Positions 28,897 to 39,396 of a stretch of DNA of 64,000 nt are shown here, piece by piece (position 1 is the stretch's first letter; each line of letters starts with the position of its first letter). The translations under genes and the position numbers were made by a program. Origin of the DNA: an uncultured Pelagibacteraceae bacterium (GTDB lineage Bacteria > Pseudomonadota > Alphaproteobacteria > Pelagibacterales > Pelagibacteraceae); NCBI GenBank assembly GCA_902610755.1, contig CACLWW010000003.1:1-64000 (forward strand), written 5' to 3'. A model generated the notes under the pieces. It made no database searches. It was not told the origin of the DNA and worked only from the letters and a program-made list of their open reading frames with translations.

Positions 28897-30716
28897 TGTT
28901 TAAAGGTAAATTTATAGACAATCTTCCTAAGATTTATGGAACATATACCGGCGGGTTTATCGTTTTCATAATCTTGATGGCGATTGCTGAACAAGCTGGG
29001 ATGTCGGCAAAGTTAATTGGTATTTTCTTTGTTGCGTTTACAGTTTTAATTTATGCGTTGATTGGTTACCTATCACGTACAATGCAAACAGATGCATATT
29101 ACGTAGCTGGAAGACAGGTTCCAACAGTATTCAACGGAATGGCTACTGCAGCAGACTGGATGTCTGGTGCTTCATTCGTTGCGATGGCTGGAGGAATTTA
29201 CTTTAAAGGTTACGGCTATATGGCATTGCTTGTTGGTTGGACGGGTGGATACGTACTAGTTGCTTCGCTATTAGCACCTTACTTAAGAAAGTTTGGATGC
29301 TACACAGTTCCAGATTTTATCGGAACTAGATATGGCGGAAACATGGCTAGACTATCTGCGGTAATAGTCTTAACAGTTGCATCATTCACATACGTGACTG
29401 CACAGATAAACGCGACAGGAACAATTGCATCAGTTGCACTTGATATTCCTTTCGAGATTGCTGTGTACGTTGGTCTTGCAAGTATATTGATGTGTTCAAT
29501 GCTTGGTGGAATGAGAGCGGTTACTTGGACGCAAGTTGCTCAGTACATCGTACTGATTATAGCATACTTGTTACCAGTTTTCTGGATCAGTAACAAAATG
29601 GGTGCAGGAGTATTTCCACACCTAATGTTAGCAGATGAAGTAGCAAGGATCGCTGAGTTAGAAGCTCAGTTCGGTCTTGGTGAAGTTAAAAACTCTGCAG
29701 CTGACCTAAAACAGGTACCAAAAGGACTATCTGGTATAACTAAAGCGCACGCAGAAGTTAACACAACACCTTGGAAATTTATTTCATTAGCGGTTTGTAT
29801 GATGGCTGGAACAGCTTCATTACCACACGTTATGATGAGATATTTCACAACTCCAAGTGTGAAAGCTGCAAGAAGATCAGTAGGTTGGTCACTATTCTTT
29901 ATATTCCTACTATACTCTTCAGCACCAATGTTAGCGACTTTGTCTAAACTATCACTAATGGATCCAAACTTAGCTACTGGAATTATTGGTAAATCAATCT
30001 CTGAAGTTCAAGCGATTGACTGGTATCAAAACTGGAACCAAGCAAACTTAATGTTTGTAAGCGACTTTAACGGAAATGGAACACTTGAATTAAACGAGTT
30101 TTTCATGGGTGGTAAAGCCGTTGTATTGGCTACTCCAGAGATAGCAGGATTACCATATGTAATTTCTGGTCTAGTTGCTGCTGGAGGTATGGCTGCTGCC
30201 ATGTCAACAGCTGACGGATTAGTGTTAGCGATATCAAATGCTCTATCGCATGATATTTACTACAAGATGATTAACCCTAAAGCTGAGACAGCGAAAAGAC
30301 TTATCGTTGCAAGGGTTTTACTTGTATTAATTGGTTTTGCAGGAGCAACAATTGCAGCTCTTGAGATTCAAGGTATCTTAGGTTCAGTCATCTGGGCTTT
30401 TGACTTTGCGATGTCAGGATTGTTCTTCCCACTTGTATTAGGAGTATGGTGGAAGAGAGCTAATGCTCAAGGAGCAGTCGCTGGAATGTTAGGTGGTTTA
30501 ATCGCTGGTTCAGCATATCTAATTGCTGTAAGAAGTGGTTACCCTGGATTCTGGGGAGTTACCCAATTAACATTTGGTATTGTTGGATCTTTAGTAAGCT
30601 TAGTATTAATGGTGGTTGTCAGCTTGATGACTAAAGCACCTGATGCTGCTACTCAAAGAATGGTTGACGAAGTACGAATACCTAGCGGTAAAGCGATACT
30701 TGGTAAACAACACTAA
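28896..30716 (+). CDS. Sodium:solute symporter family protein (ActP-like/VC_2705-type)
   Basis: DAYYVAGRQVPTVFNGMATAADWMSGASFVAMAGGIYF...AAAMSTADGLVLAISNALSHDIYYK. Confidence 0.92.
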   Translation: MFKGKFIDNLPKIYGTYTGGFIVFIILMAIAEQAGMSAKLIGIFFVAFTVLIYALIGYLSRTMQTDAYYVAGRQVPTVFNGMATAADWMSGASFVAMAGGIYFKGYGYMALLVGWTGGYVLVASLLAPYLRKFGCYTVPDFIGTRYGGNMARLSAVIVLTVASFTYVTAQINATGTIASVALDIPFEIAVYVGLASILMCSMLGGMRAVTWTQVAQYIVLIIAYLLPVFWISNKMGAGVFPHLMLADEVARIAELEAQFGLGEVKNSAADLKQVPKGLSGITKAHAEVNTTPWKFISLAVCMMAGTASLPHVMMRYFTTPSVKAARRSVGWSLFFIFLLYSSAPMLATLSKLSLMDPNLATGIIGKSISEVQAIDWYQNWNQANLMFVSDFNGNGTLELNEFFMGGKAVVLATPEIAGLPYVISGLVAAGGMAAAMSTADGLVLAISNALSHDIYYKMINPKAETAKRLIVARVLLVLIGFAGATIAALEIQGILGSVIWAFDFAMSGLFFPLVLGVWWKRANAQGAVAGMLGGLIAGSAYLIAVRSGYPGFWGVTQLTFGIVGSLVSLVLMVVVSLMTKAPDAATQRMVDEVRIPSGKAILGKQH

Positions 30717-30728
30717 ATAATTACTTTC

Positions 30729-30752
30729 GAAGGGGCGAATTTTCGCCCCTTC
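30729..30752 (+). terminator. Hairpin terminator after symporter gene
   Basis: GAAGGGGCGA-ATTT-TCGCCCCTTC perfect inverted repeat 13 bp after the stop codon. Confidence 0.75.
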
Positions 30753-30767
30753 AATCTCTTTAAAATC

Positions 30768-31118
30768 ATGTACGCAAATTTTCATCCAATGGTTTATTTA
30801 ATCGATTACGTCATGGGCGTAATTATGTGGACACTAATTGGAAGAGTTGCGATGAACATATTTCAAAGGGAGGACTCTAATTTCTTCTTTATGAAGATAT
30901 TTGTGAAAATGACTGATCCATTTATAAGAATATTTGCATTTATCACTCCATCTTTCATCATAAAGCCTCTGGTGCCACTTTATGTTGCTTGGTTCTTCTA
31001 TATGTTTAGATTTTACTTAATGCCTTACCTATTGGGGTATTCTGTAATGGGAATGTTGTCATTTCCATTAGAAAGTGAAATTGCTATTCAGATATACCAA
31101 ATTTTCGGTAAAAATTGA
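30768..31118 (+). CDS. Integral membrane protein, possibly YggT-like
   Basis: Hydrophobic ORF with KMTDPFIRIFAFITPSFI; downstream of symporter. Confidence 0.5.
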   Translation: MYANFHPMVYLIDYVMGVIMWTLIGRVAMNIFQREDSNFFFMKIFVKMTDPFIRIFAFITPSFIIKPLVPLYVAWFFYMFRFYLMPYLLGYSVMGMLSFPLESEIAIQIYQIFGKN

Positions 31119-31136
31119 TTCAAAAAAAAAACAAAA

Positions 31137-31163
31137 ATTGATACTAGTATTCTAAGTATCAAT
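31137..31163 (+). promoter_or_regulatory. Hairpin overlapping the rpe start codon
   Basis: ATTGATAC...GTATCAAT perfect 8-bp arms; ATG at 31162-31164 lies in the 3' arm. Confidence 0.4.
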
Positions 31164-31821
31164 GAAAAAAATTCAAATATCTCCATCAATTCTTTCAGCT
31201 GATTTCAGTAATTTAGAAAAAGATATAAAGAAACTTGAAACGGCCGGAGCTGACATGATTCATGTAGATGTGATGGATGGTCACTTTGTACCAAATATAA
31301 CTATTGGACCACCTGTTATAAAAGCTCTTAGAAGCAAAACTTCACTTCCATTTGACGTTCATTTAATGATTAGTCCAGTTCATAAATATATAAAGGATTT
31401 TGCAAATGCAGGAGCAGATATTATTACAATTCATCCAGAGGCTACTCCTAATTTGCAAGAGTCCATTGATGAAATTAAAAGTTTTAAAAAAAAAGTAGGC
31501 ATATCTTTAAATCCAGATACTAAAATTGACGTTGTTGAAGATTATTTAGATAAAGTCGACTTAATACTTATCATGAGTGTTTATCCAGGTTTTGGTGGTC
31601 AAAAATTTATATCTGATGTTTTAGAAAAAATTAAAAGCTTAAAAAAAATAAAAGATAAAAAAAGATTAAATTTTGATATTGAAGTTGATGGTGGAATTAA
31701 TTTTTCAAATTTTAAATCAGTAATTGATGCTGGTGCAAATGTCTTGGTATCAGGGACTACAATTTTTAAAGAGAACAATGGAGATATAAAAAAGAATATA
31801 GATTTTCTAAAATCGATTTGA
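31162..31821 (+). CDS. rpe: Ribulose-phosphate 3-epimerase
   Basis: SPSILSADFSNLEKDI, IHVDVMDGHFVPNITIGP, MSVYPGFGGQKFI. Confidence 0.97.
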   Translation: MKKIQISPSILSADFSNLEKDIKKLETAGADMIHVDVMDGHFVPNITIGPPVIKALRSKTSLPFDVHLMISPVHKYIKDFANAGADIITIHPEATPNLQESIDEIKSFKKKVGISLNPDTKIDVVEDYLDKVDLILIMSVYPGFGGQKFISDVLEKIKSLKKIKDKKRLNFDIEVDGGINFSNFKSVIDAGANVLVSGTTIFKENNGDIKKNIDFLKSI

Positions 31822-31827
31822 TTTATC

Positions 31828-33457
31828 ATGATAGCTAAAGAAAAATTTTTAAATAATTCTCTTTCTTATCTTTATAAACAAATTAGAAAAGTATATCTCA
31901 ACTCAAATATTTATAACCGGAAGATATCTAGAGTATTTGACGGAGGCTTGAATTATGTTCCAAATTTATCTTTATTAAACTGTATTATTAAATCTAAAGA
32001 GAGAAATTTTAGGATTGAAGATTTTAGTCTTGAAGATGTTTGGAACAAAATTGATCTTAATGATAAAGATTTTAAAAAGATTCATAGTTTTTATTGGTTG
32101 TTTACAATTAACTTAAAATCATCAAAAAAAAATTACTCAAAATATAATATCGAACTGGATTGGAAATTATGAAAGCTATTCACCTAAAAGTTGGGAAACA
32201 GATACCTTGGCAAAAAGAATTATTTCATGGATTGCTAATAGTCAGATTACTTATGAAAACGCGACAGAAAATTATAAAATTTTATTTTCTAGAAACATTA
32301 AAAAACAAGTAAATCATTTAATTAATGAGATTGATAACTCCTCAACTTTAAACGACAAAATGTTGGGGTGTGCTGCGATAATTCTCGCCAGTTTATCTTT
32401 TAATGGCCAAACAAAATATCTAGACTTTGGACTAAATTTGTTAAAAAAAATTATTAATTCATCATTTGAATTAGATGGATTTCCAAAATCTAGAAGTCCA
32501 AGACAACTACTTTTTTACATGAAGTATTTAATATTTATAAGGGAACTTCTTAGAGACTCACAGAATGAAATTCCTGAACATCTAAATGAAATTATCTATT
32601 ACTTAGGAAAATGTTATGCATTTTTCTTTAAAGAAAATGAAAAGAAATTTTTATTTAATGGTAATCAAGAAATAAATAACCGTGATTTTCAAAATTTTCT
32701 TAAAATCCACGACTATAAATTTAAAAAATAACTTAAATAATTTAGGTGGTTACGCAATTCTCTCGCATAAAAAAAATTGTTTAGCTATGGATGTTGGTTC
32801 ATCCCCAGAAAAGAAAAACTCATCAGAATATCAATCTGGGGCATTATCTTTTGAATTTTATTATGACAATGAAAAACTCATTACTAATTGTGGGTACTAT
32901 CAAGATTTTAAACATAAATTAAATGTTATTTCAAAATCAACGGCATCACATTCAACTATTTCAATTGATGATAGTTCTTCATGTTCTTTTTCAAAAAATT
33001 CTAATGGTCAAAATTATCTAAAAACTTACTTAAAAATACTCGATAAAAAAATAGAGGACGATCAAGATAAGTGGCATATCTCGGCAAAACATGATGGTTA
33101 CCAAAAAAAAATATGGCCTTAATATTCAAAGGGATCTTACTTTTTTGAAAAAAGGAAAACAAGTTTATTGGAACTGATAAAATTATATCCAAAAGAGGCT
33201 TTCAAAATTTAGAATATGAAATTCGATTTCATCTTATGCCGGGCACAAATGCAATTAAAACACAAGATCAAAAATCTATATTAATACAATTGAAAAAGTC
33301 TGGTTGGAAGTTTACATGTGATAAAGAAATTTTTGATATTGAAAAAGGTCTTTATTTTGGGAGAAAAAACTCTTTTTCAGAAAATTTAAATATATTTATT
33401 AATGGATTTATCTCGAATGAAGAGGAAGAAATAAATTGGTCGATTGAAAAAGTATGA
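31828..33457 (+). pseudogene. Heparinase II/III-like protein, broken by four +1 A-tract frameshifts
   Basis: ORFs 31828-32172, 32207-32731, 32682-33122, 33236-33457 join after single-A removal at 32124-32132, 32723-32728, 33103-33111, 33148-33153; SGALSFEFYYDNEKLITNCGYYQ...ASHSTISID is heparinase-like. Confidence 0.75.
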
Positions 33458-35001
33458 ATTTAAAAAAAGTTAGTCGAGCTCTAATTTCAGTTTCTGACAA
33501 ATCTGAACTTACAAAAATTTTAAAAGTTCTTAAAAAATTTAAAGTTGAAATATTAAGTTCTGGAGGTACTTATAAAAAAATTAACAGACTTGGTTATAAG
33601 AGTATTGAAATTAGTGATTTTACTAATTCTCCAGAGATATTAGATGGAAGAGTAAAAACCTTACACCCAAAACTTTATGGAGGAATCTTATTTAAAAGGA
33701 ACAATAAAAAGCATCAAAAACAAATTAAAAAAATTAACATCAAGAAGATAGATCTAGTTATTGTAAATTTCTACCCTTTTGAAGAGGCAGTCAAAACAGG
33801 AAATTATAAAAAAATAATAGAAAATATCGATATTGGTGGACCAACTTTGGTTAGAGCAGCAGCAAAAAATTATGAGGACGTGACAGTCATTACAGACACA
33901 AGTCAATATATTGCACTTCAAAATGAAATGAACAAATATAGAGGATCAACAAGTCTAAATTTTAGAAAAATATTATCAAGAGACGCTTTCCTTGAAACTG
34001 GATATTACGATACAAAAATTACTGAATATTTGAATAAAGCTAACAATGACTCTCCACCACCAAAAAAGAAATTAATTGGTGGAAATTTAGTTGAAAATTT
34101 AAGGTATGGGGAAAATCCTCACCAAGGCGCAAGTGTTTATTCTTTAAATAAAGAAATAAATATAAAACAACTAAGTGGAAAAAAATTAAGTTACAACAAT
34201 TATAATGATATTTTTACAGGTATATCCTTATCAAAATCGTTCACTAAAGATTATTCGACAGTGATTATCAAACATGCAAACCCTTGTGGAGTTGCATTAG
34301 ATAAAAGAAAAATCGATAGCTATCTTAAAGCATATGAGTGTGACCCTACAAGTGCTTTTGGAGGTATTATTTCATGTAATTATAAAGTTGATAAAACTGT
34401 TGCAAAAGAAATTTCAAGTAAGTTTTATGAAGTAGTTGTTGCAAACGGCTTTGAGAGTGGTGCTTTAAAAATATTAAAAAGGAAAAAAAATTTAAGGTTG
34501 ATTGACTCTAATTCATTGAAAGAACTTAATTTTGAACAAAATACATCAATTATGAACAATTTTCTTTCACAATCTTCTGATACCAAGATGTTTAATAGGA
34601 GTGATTTTAAGATTGTTTCAAAAGTTAAACCTTCAAATGAAATCCTTAACAATCTTTTATTTACGTTTAATGTTTGCAGATTTGTAAAATCAAATGCAAT
34701 TGTAATCTCGCAAAATAATGCAACTATTGGGATAGGATCAGGACAACCAAGTAGACTAGATAGCTGCAAGATTGCTGTTAGTAAAATGAAAAAATTAAGA
34801 AAAATAGATAGTAAAGAAATAGTTGTAGCTGCATCTGACGCTTTTTTCCCTTTCGTTGATGGAATTGAAACTTTAGTTCAAGCTGGTGTTGAGGCTATAA
34901 TCCAACCAAGTGGATCAATTAGAGATAAAGAAATTATAAATTTTGCGAATAAAACAAATACTATTCTTGTCTTTTCAAAGACAAGACATTTTAAACATTA
35001 A
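33454..35001 (+). CDS. purH: Bifunctional AICAR formyltransferase/IMP cyclohydrolase
   Basis: ALISVSDKSEL, DGRVKTLHPKLYGGIL, KHANPCGVAL, DAFFPFVDGIE. Confidence 0.97.
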   Translation: MNLKKVSRALISVSDKSELTKILKVLKKFKVEILSSGGTYKKINRLGYKSIEISDFTNSPEILDGRVKTLHPKLYGGILFKRNNKKHQKQIKKINIKKIDLVIVNFYPFEEAVKTGNYKKIIENIDIGGPTLVRAAAKNYEDVTVITDTSQYIALQNEMNKYRGSTSLNFRKILSRDAFLETGYYDTKITEYLNKANNDSPPPKKKLIGGNLVENLRYGENPHQGASVYSLNKEINIKQLSGKKLSYNNYNDIFTGISLSKSFTKDYSTVIIKHANPCGVALDKRKIDSYLKAYECDPTSAFGGIISCNYKVDKTVAKEISSKFYEVVVANGFESGALKILKRKKNLRLIDSNSLKELNFEQNTSIMNNFLSQSSDTKMFNRSDFKIVSKVKPSNEILNNLLFTFNVCRFVKSNAIVISQNNATIGIGSGQPSRLDSCKIAVSKMKKLRKIDSKEIVVAASDAFFPFVDGIETLVQAGVEAIIQPSGSIRDKEIINFANKTNTILVFSKTRHFKH

Positions 35002-35336
35002 GAAATTTTATCTATTTTAGCTGCAAGAATGAAGTCACTTTCGGCAAGACCGTTTATAGCGTGAGTAAAAATTTTAATTTTAGCATATCCCCAACCAAAC
35101 CAAATATCAGGATGATGACCTTCGCTTTCAGCAATGCCTCCAACTTTGTTAACAAATTCCTGGCTTTCAAGAAAATTTTTAAATTTAAATTCTTTAATTA
35201 GATAATAGTTTTTACTTTCGTCAGGTTTTACATCCCAACCGTCAACTTTTTTTAGATACTTGTGTATCTCATCAATTTTGAAACTCGGAATTCCACCTTC
35301 ACATGGAATACATTTTTTTTCTGCTAAATCACTCAT
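34998..35336 (-). CDS. Pterin-4a-carbinolamine dehydratase
   Basis: CIPCEGGIPSF, AESEGHHPDIWFGWGYAKIKIFTHAINGL. Confidence 0.92.
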   Translation of the reverse strand: MSDLAEKKCIPCEGGIPSFKIDEIHKYLKKVDGWDVKPDESKNYYLIKEFKFKNFLESQEFVNKVGGIAESEGHHPDIWFGWGYAKIKIFTHAINGLAESDFILAAKIDKIS

Positions 35337-35347
35337 AATTTTTTAAA

Positions 35348-35422
35348 TGGAGCGGGCAATGGGACTTGAACCCACGACCTTCTCGTTGGCAACGAGACGC
35401 TCTACCACTGAGCTATGCCCGC
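35348..35422 (-). tRNA. tRNA-Gly (anticodon GCC), CCA encoded
   Basis: Reverse strand GCGGGCATAGCTCAGTGGTAGAGCGTCTCGTTGCCAACGAGAAGGTCGTGGGTTCAAGTCCCATTGCCCGCTCCA; full cloverleaf readable. Confidence 0.97.
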
Positions 35423-35532
35423 CTATTTAATTACTTTGAAGTTAAAGGCTTTTTAAAAATTAAGCAAGCGACAAATTGATTAGTCTAAATTAACAATTCT
35501 TTAAGCTTTGGTATAGAAATTTTCTAAACTCT

Positions 35533-36192
35533 TTGCTACAATTTATTATGAACAATCAAACAAAATTACCAAAAAAAATCCCTGTCTTTCCATTGTCGAA
35601 TTTCATATTTTTTCCGAATACGAGTGCTCCTCTGAATATTTTTGAACCAAGATATATCCAAATGATAGACGATAGTATGAAGAGTGACAGGATTATTGGA
35701 ATGATACAGCCAAAGAAATCTGGAGACTCAAAAAAACCTGATCTATTTAAAATTGGATGTATGGGAAAAATTACAAGTTTTAACGAAACTGATGATGGAA
35801 GATACATAGTCATTTTGAATGGTTTAATAAGATTTAAAATTATCAATGAAATTGAAAGTGATAAATCATATAGAATGTGTGAAGTTGATCATAAAGATTT
35901 TGAACAAGACCTTAGTGAGAAAAAGGAACCTATTAAATTTTCAGATCTAAGACTTATCTTTGATAATTTAAGATCATTATTTGAAAAACAGGGTTATTTG
36001 ATTAATTGGAAAGAATTCGAAAAACAAGACTTAAGTCAAACAATTAATACTTTAGCGATGGCTTCACCTTTTACGCTTGAAGAAAAACAGATGCTTCTAG
36101 AAACAAAGAATCTTAATTATAGAAAAGAAAAATTAGAACAAATAATTAACACCTATCTTAAAGATAACTTTAGTAATAAAACTATTCAGTAA
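35533..36192 (+). CDS. Lon substrate-binding-domain protein
   Basis: IPVFPLSNFIFFPNTSAPLNIFEPRYIQMIDD. Confidence 0.9.
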   Translation: MLQFIMNNQTKLPKKIPVFPLSNFIFFPNTSAPLNIFEPRYIQMIDDSMKSDRIIGMIQPKKSGDSKKPDLFKIGCMGKITSFNETDDGRYIVILNGLIRFKIINEIESDKSYRMCEVDHKDFEQDLSEKKEPIKFSDLRLIFDNLRSLFEKQGYLINWKEFEKQDLSQTINTLAMASPFTLEEKQMLLETKNLNYRKEKLEQIINTYLKDNFSNKTIQ

Positions 36193-37302
36193 TTAAAAAT
36201 TAAATCCCTTATTTGCAAATTTCTCTGAAATTTTCTTTAAGAAAAAACTGTTATCTAAAGTATCTGAAATTTTTTTGTTATCTAGTATTTTAAATCTGTT
36301 TTCTTTTTCAAAAAAATTGTGAAGAAAATCAATACCATACGCAAAAAAGAAATTATTATGTTTCCTCTCTTTTTCAAAAGAAAAAATAGCAGTTGATAGC
36401 TCTAAACCTAGATCTATATTTTTTTGAATTTGATCAGTTAAAGATTTTATATCTCTTACTGTCATGTTAAATCCCTGCCCTGCTAAAGGGTGGACTTTAT
36501 GAAGATTGTCTCCAAATGATAAAATATTTTTAGAAGTATATTTTTTTGATAAAAAGAAATTTAACTTAAATTTATCAACATTATAAAATCTTTTGATTTT
36601 GTAGAATTTATTATATTTTTTAACAAGCTCTTTGAATTCATTTTCATTTATATCTAACTTATCGTTTACCGAATAGACTAGCGAAGTTTTAGAATTAGAA
36701 ATTGGTAAGAAAGCTAAGGGACCCCTTTTTGTAAAAATCTGAACTGATGTATCATTTTTTAATTTTTGATGGTCAATCACGGAAATATAGGATGTGCTTT
36801 TGTAATCTTTTTTTATGTTTTGAAAAAAGAATTTTTTATTAATAATGTTATTGGTTTCTGAATTAACAAAAAATTGAAAATCTTTTTTCTTTAATAATTT
36901 TAAGTAATCAGAATCCTTTTTGATATTGCTTTCTTTGAAATCTTTTCTTTTCTTTAATTTTTTGTAAACACTGTCAAATAAAAGGTGGTTTTTCACTATA
37001 AAGAAAAGCGAATTTTTATTATCAAACTTTAAAAAAGTTTCTTTAGAATCGTTTTTATAAAGAAAAATTTTACTTATTTTTTGACCAATTTTTTCAATAT
37101 CTACATCGTACTTTTTCAAAAACTTAATATTTTCAAAAGATAATCCAATAGTCCTGTTATAGTTAATTTTTGATAACTTATTTTTTTTTTGATGGTACAT
37201 ATGAACTGATATCCCTTTTTTAATTAAAACTTGAGATAAAATTAAGTTCGTTAAGTTTTTTCCAAATAAGCAAATTTTCATAAATATTTTTAATTTTAAC
37301 AA
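36193..37302 (-). CDS. FAD-dependent ubiquinone-biosynthesis-type hydroxylase (UbiH/VisC-like)
   Basis: ILSFGDNLHKVHPLAGQGFNMTVRDIKSL. Confidence 0.82.
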   Translation of the reverse strand: MLKLKIFMKICLFGKNLTNLILSQVLIKKGISVHMYHQKKNKLSKINYNRTIGLSFENIKFLKKYDVDIEKIGQKISKIFLYKNDSKETFLKFDNKNSLFFIVKNHLLFDSVYKKLKKRKDFKESNIKKDSDYLKLLKKKDFQFFVNSETNNIINKKFFFQNIKKDYKSTSYISVIDHQKLKNDTSVQIFTKRGPLAFLPISNSKTSLVYSVNDKLDINENEFKELVKKYNKFYKIKRFYNVDKFKLNFFLSKKYTSKNILSFGDNLHKVHPLAGQGFNMTVRDIKSLTDQIQKNIDLGLELSTAIFSFEKERKHNNFFFAYGIDFLHNFFEKENRFKILDNKKISDTLDNSFFLKKISEKFANKGFNF

Positions 37303-37341
37303 TAAATATTAAATGATACAAAGTGATAAATTTGATTCTTT

Positions 37342-39396
37342 ATGAATTTAAAAATTAAAAATATTGATCTAAAAGCATTTATATTTAATCGCTTAATTGA
37401 AATTTTTGCAATTGGGCTGTTTCTATTGGCAATTTTACTGTCTTTGGCAGTGATGACTTACACACCGGATGATCCAAATTTTATATTTTCTGAGGGACAA
37501 AAAGTTAAAAATTTGCTCGGAATTAATGGAAGTATAATATCAGACTTTTTTTTTCAATCGGTTGGATTAATAAGTTATTTCATTCCTATAACAATTATCT
37601 TTTCAGCAATTAATATTTTTTTTAAAAAGACTCCAAGTATTATTGTAAATAATATTTTTTTAGTAGTTTGCTATAGTTTAATCGGGACTTTCTTTTTAAG
37701 TGTTTTTTTAACATCACCCTACTTTCTTTACATTAATGGAAATGGTGGATTTGTTGGTAATTTTTTAAATGAATCAGTTTTTTTAAAACTTGAGTTCTTG
37801 AATAATAAAATTACTTATTATTTTTCTTTAATAACTTTTCTTCTTTTATTTGTATTGAGTTTAAATCCAAATTCTTATTGGATTAAAATATTCATAAGAA
37901 AGAAAAAAGGTGATCAAGTTAAAGATCAAATCATAAGTCAAGATCCAAAATTTAAAGAAAAAGAAACTGTTCAAGAAACTTTTAACCTCAGTGAGTCCAT
38001 TTCTGAGCCTAAAAAGGTAGGTGCTTTCAAACTTCCGTCACTTGATTTCCTCAAGGTTCCAGAAAAAAAAGTTAAAAATGCAAAAGAAGAAAAAAAAGTT
38101 GATGCTGATTTTTTAGAAAAAGTATTGTTGGATTTTGGTGTACAGGGAAAAATAACAAAAATAAGTACTGGTCCAGTTGTTACTCTCAATGAGTTTGAAC
38201 CTGCTGCGGGAGTTAAAGTCTCAAAAATTGTAAACCTCTCTGAAGATATAGCGAGAAATACAAGTTCTGAGTCTGCGAGGATTTCTACAATTCCAGGATC
38301 TAGTACAATCGGTATTGAACTCCCAAATTCATTTAGAGACAATGTTATGTTGAGAGAAATAATATCCAGCCCAAAATTTAACAATAAGGATTTAAAATTA
38401 CCGATAGCCCTTGGTAAAAGTATTTCTGGTCAACCATTAATTGGAGATTTAACTTCAATGCCTCATCTACTAATTGCTGGTACCACCGGCTCTGGAAAAT
38501 CAGTATGCATTAATACAATTATTCTTTCATTGTTATATAGACACAAACCAGAAATTTGTAAGTTCATCTTAATTGATCCTAAGATGTTAGAGCTTTCGAC
38601 ATATGAAGGAATACCCCATCTATTGTGTCCTGTGATAACTGAGGCAAAAAAAGCTGCTTCAGTTTTAGGTTGGGTAGTTAAAGAAATGGAAAATAGATAC
38701 AAACTAATGACAAAAGTTGGTGTTAGAAATATTGACAGTTACAACGCTAAACACAAAATTTCTATGCCATACATTGTAGTTATTGTGGATGAAATGTCAG
38801 ATCTTATGCTTGTGGCCAGTAAAGATATTGAAAATTGTATTCAAAAACTTTCTCAAATGGCAAGGGCCGCAGGTATTCATATAATAATGGCAACGCAAAG
38901 ACCTAGTGTTGATGTTATAACAGGTACTATCAAAGCAAATTTCCCAACTCGTATATCTTTTCAAGTGTCTTCAAAAATTGACAGTAGAACAATTCTTGGA
39001 GAACAAGGTGCCGAACAACTATTAGGGAAAGGGGATATGCTTTTTATGTCTTCTGCTAATCGAATTACAAGAATCCATGCGCCGTTTGTTTCGGATAATG
39101 AAATTGAAAAAATTAATTCTTTTCTAAAATCCCAAGGAGATCCAGAATATGTTGATGAAATTTTAAATTTGTCTTCTGAAAGTCCATCTGATGACAGTTC
39201 TAATGACTCAGATCAAGATGACGAACTTTACAATAAAGCCTTGGAAATAGTTAAATCTGAAGGAAAAGCATCAACCTCCTTTTTGCAAAGAAAACTTCAA
39301 ATAGGATACAATAGGGCCGCGAGAATAATAGATATTATGGAAAGTAGAGGCATTGTCAGTAAAGCTAATCATGTTGGCAAAAGAGAATTGTTGTAA
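37342..39396 (+). CDS. ftsK: DNA translocase FtsK
   Basis: LLIAGTTGSGKSVCINTII, IMATQRPSVDVITGTIKANFPTRISFQV, C-terminal winged-helix gamma-like domain. Confidence 0.96.
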   Translation: MNLKIKNIDLKAFIFNRLIEIFAIGLFLLAILLSLAVMTYTPDDPNFIFSEGQKVKNLLGINGSIISDFFFQSVGLISYFIPITIIFSAINIFFKKTPSIIVNNIFLVVCYSLIGTFFLSVFLTSPYFLYINGNGGFVGNFLNESVFLKLEFLNNKITYYFSLITFLLLFVLSLNPNSYWIKIFIRKKKGDQVKDQIISQDPKFKEKETVQETFNLSESISEPKKVGAFKLPSLDFLKVPEKKVKNAKEEKKVDADFLEKVLLDFGVQGKITKISTGPVVTLNEFEPAAGVKVSKIVNLSEDIARNTSSESARISTIPGSSTIGIELPNSFRDNVMLREIISSPKFNNKDLKLPIALGKSISGQPLIGDLTSMPHLLIAGTTGSGKSVCINTIILSLLYRHKPEICKFILIDPKMLELSTYEGIPHLLCPVITEAKKAASVLGWVVKEMENRYKLMTKVGVRNIDSYNAKHKISMPYIVVIVDEMSDLMLVASKDIENCIQKLSQMARAAGIHIIMATQRPSVDVITGTIKANFPTRISFQVSSKIDSRTILGEQGAEQLLGKGDMLFMSSANRITRIHAPFVSDNEIEKINSFLKSQGDPEYVDEILNLSSESPSDDSSNDSDQDDELYNKALEIVKSEGKASTSFLQRKLQIGYNRAARIIDIMESRGIVSKANHVGKRELL

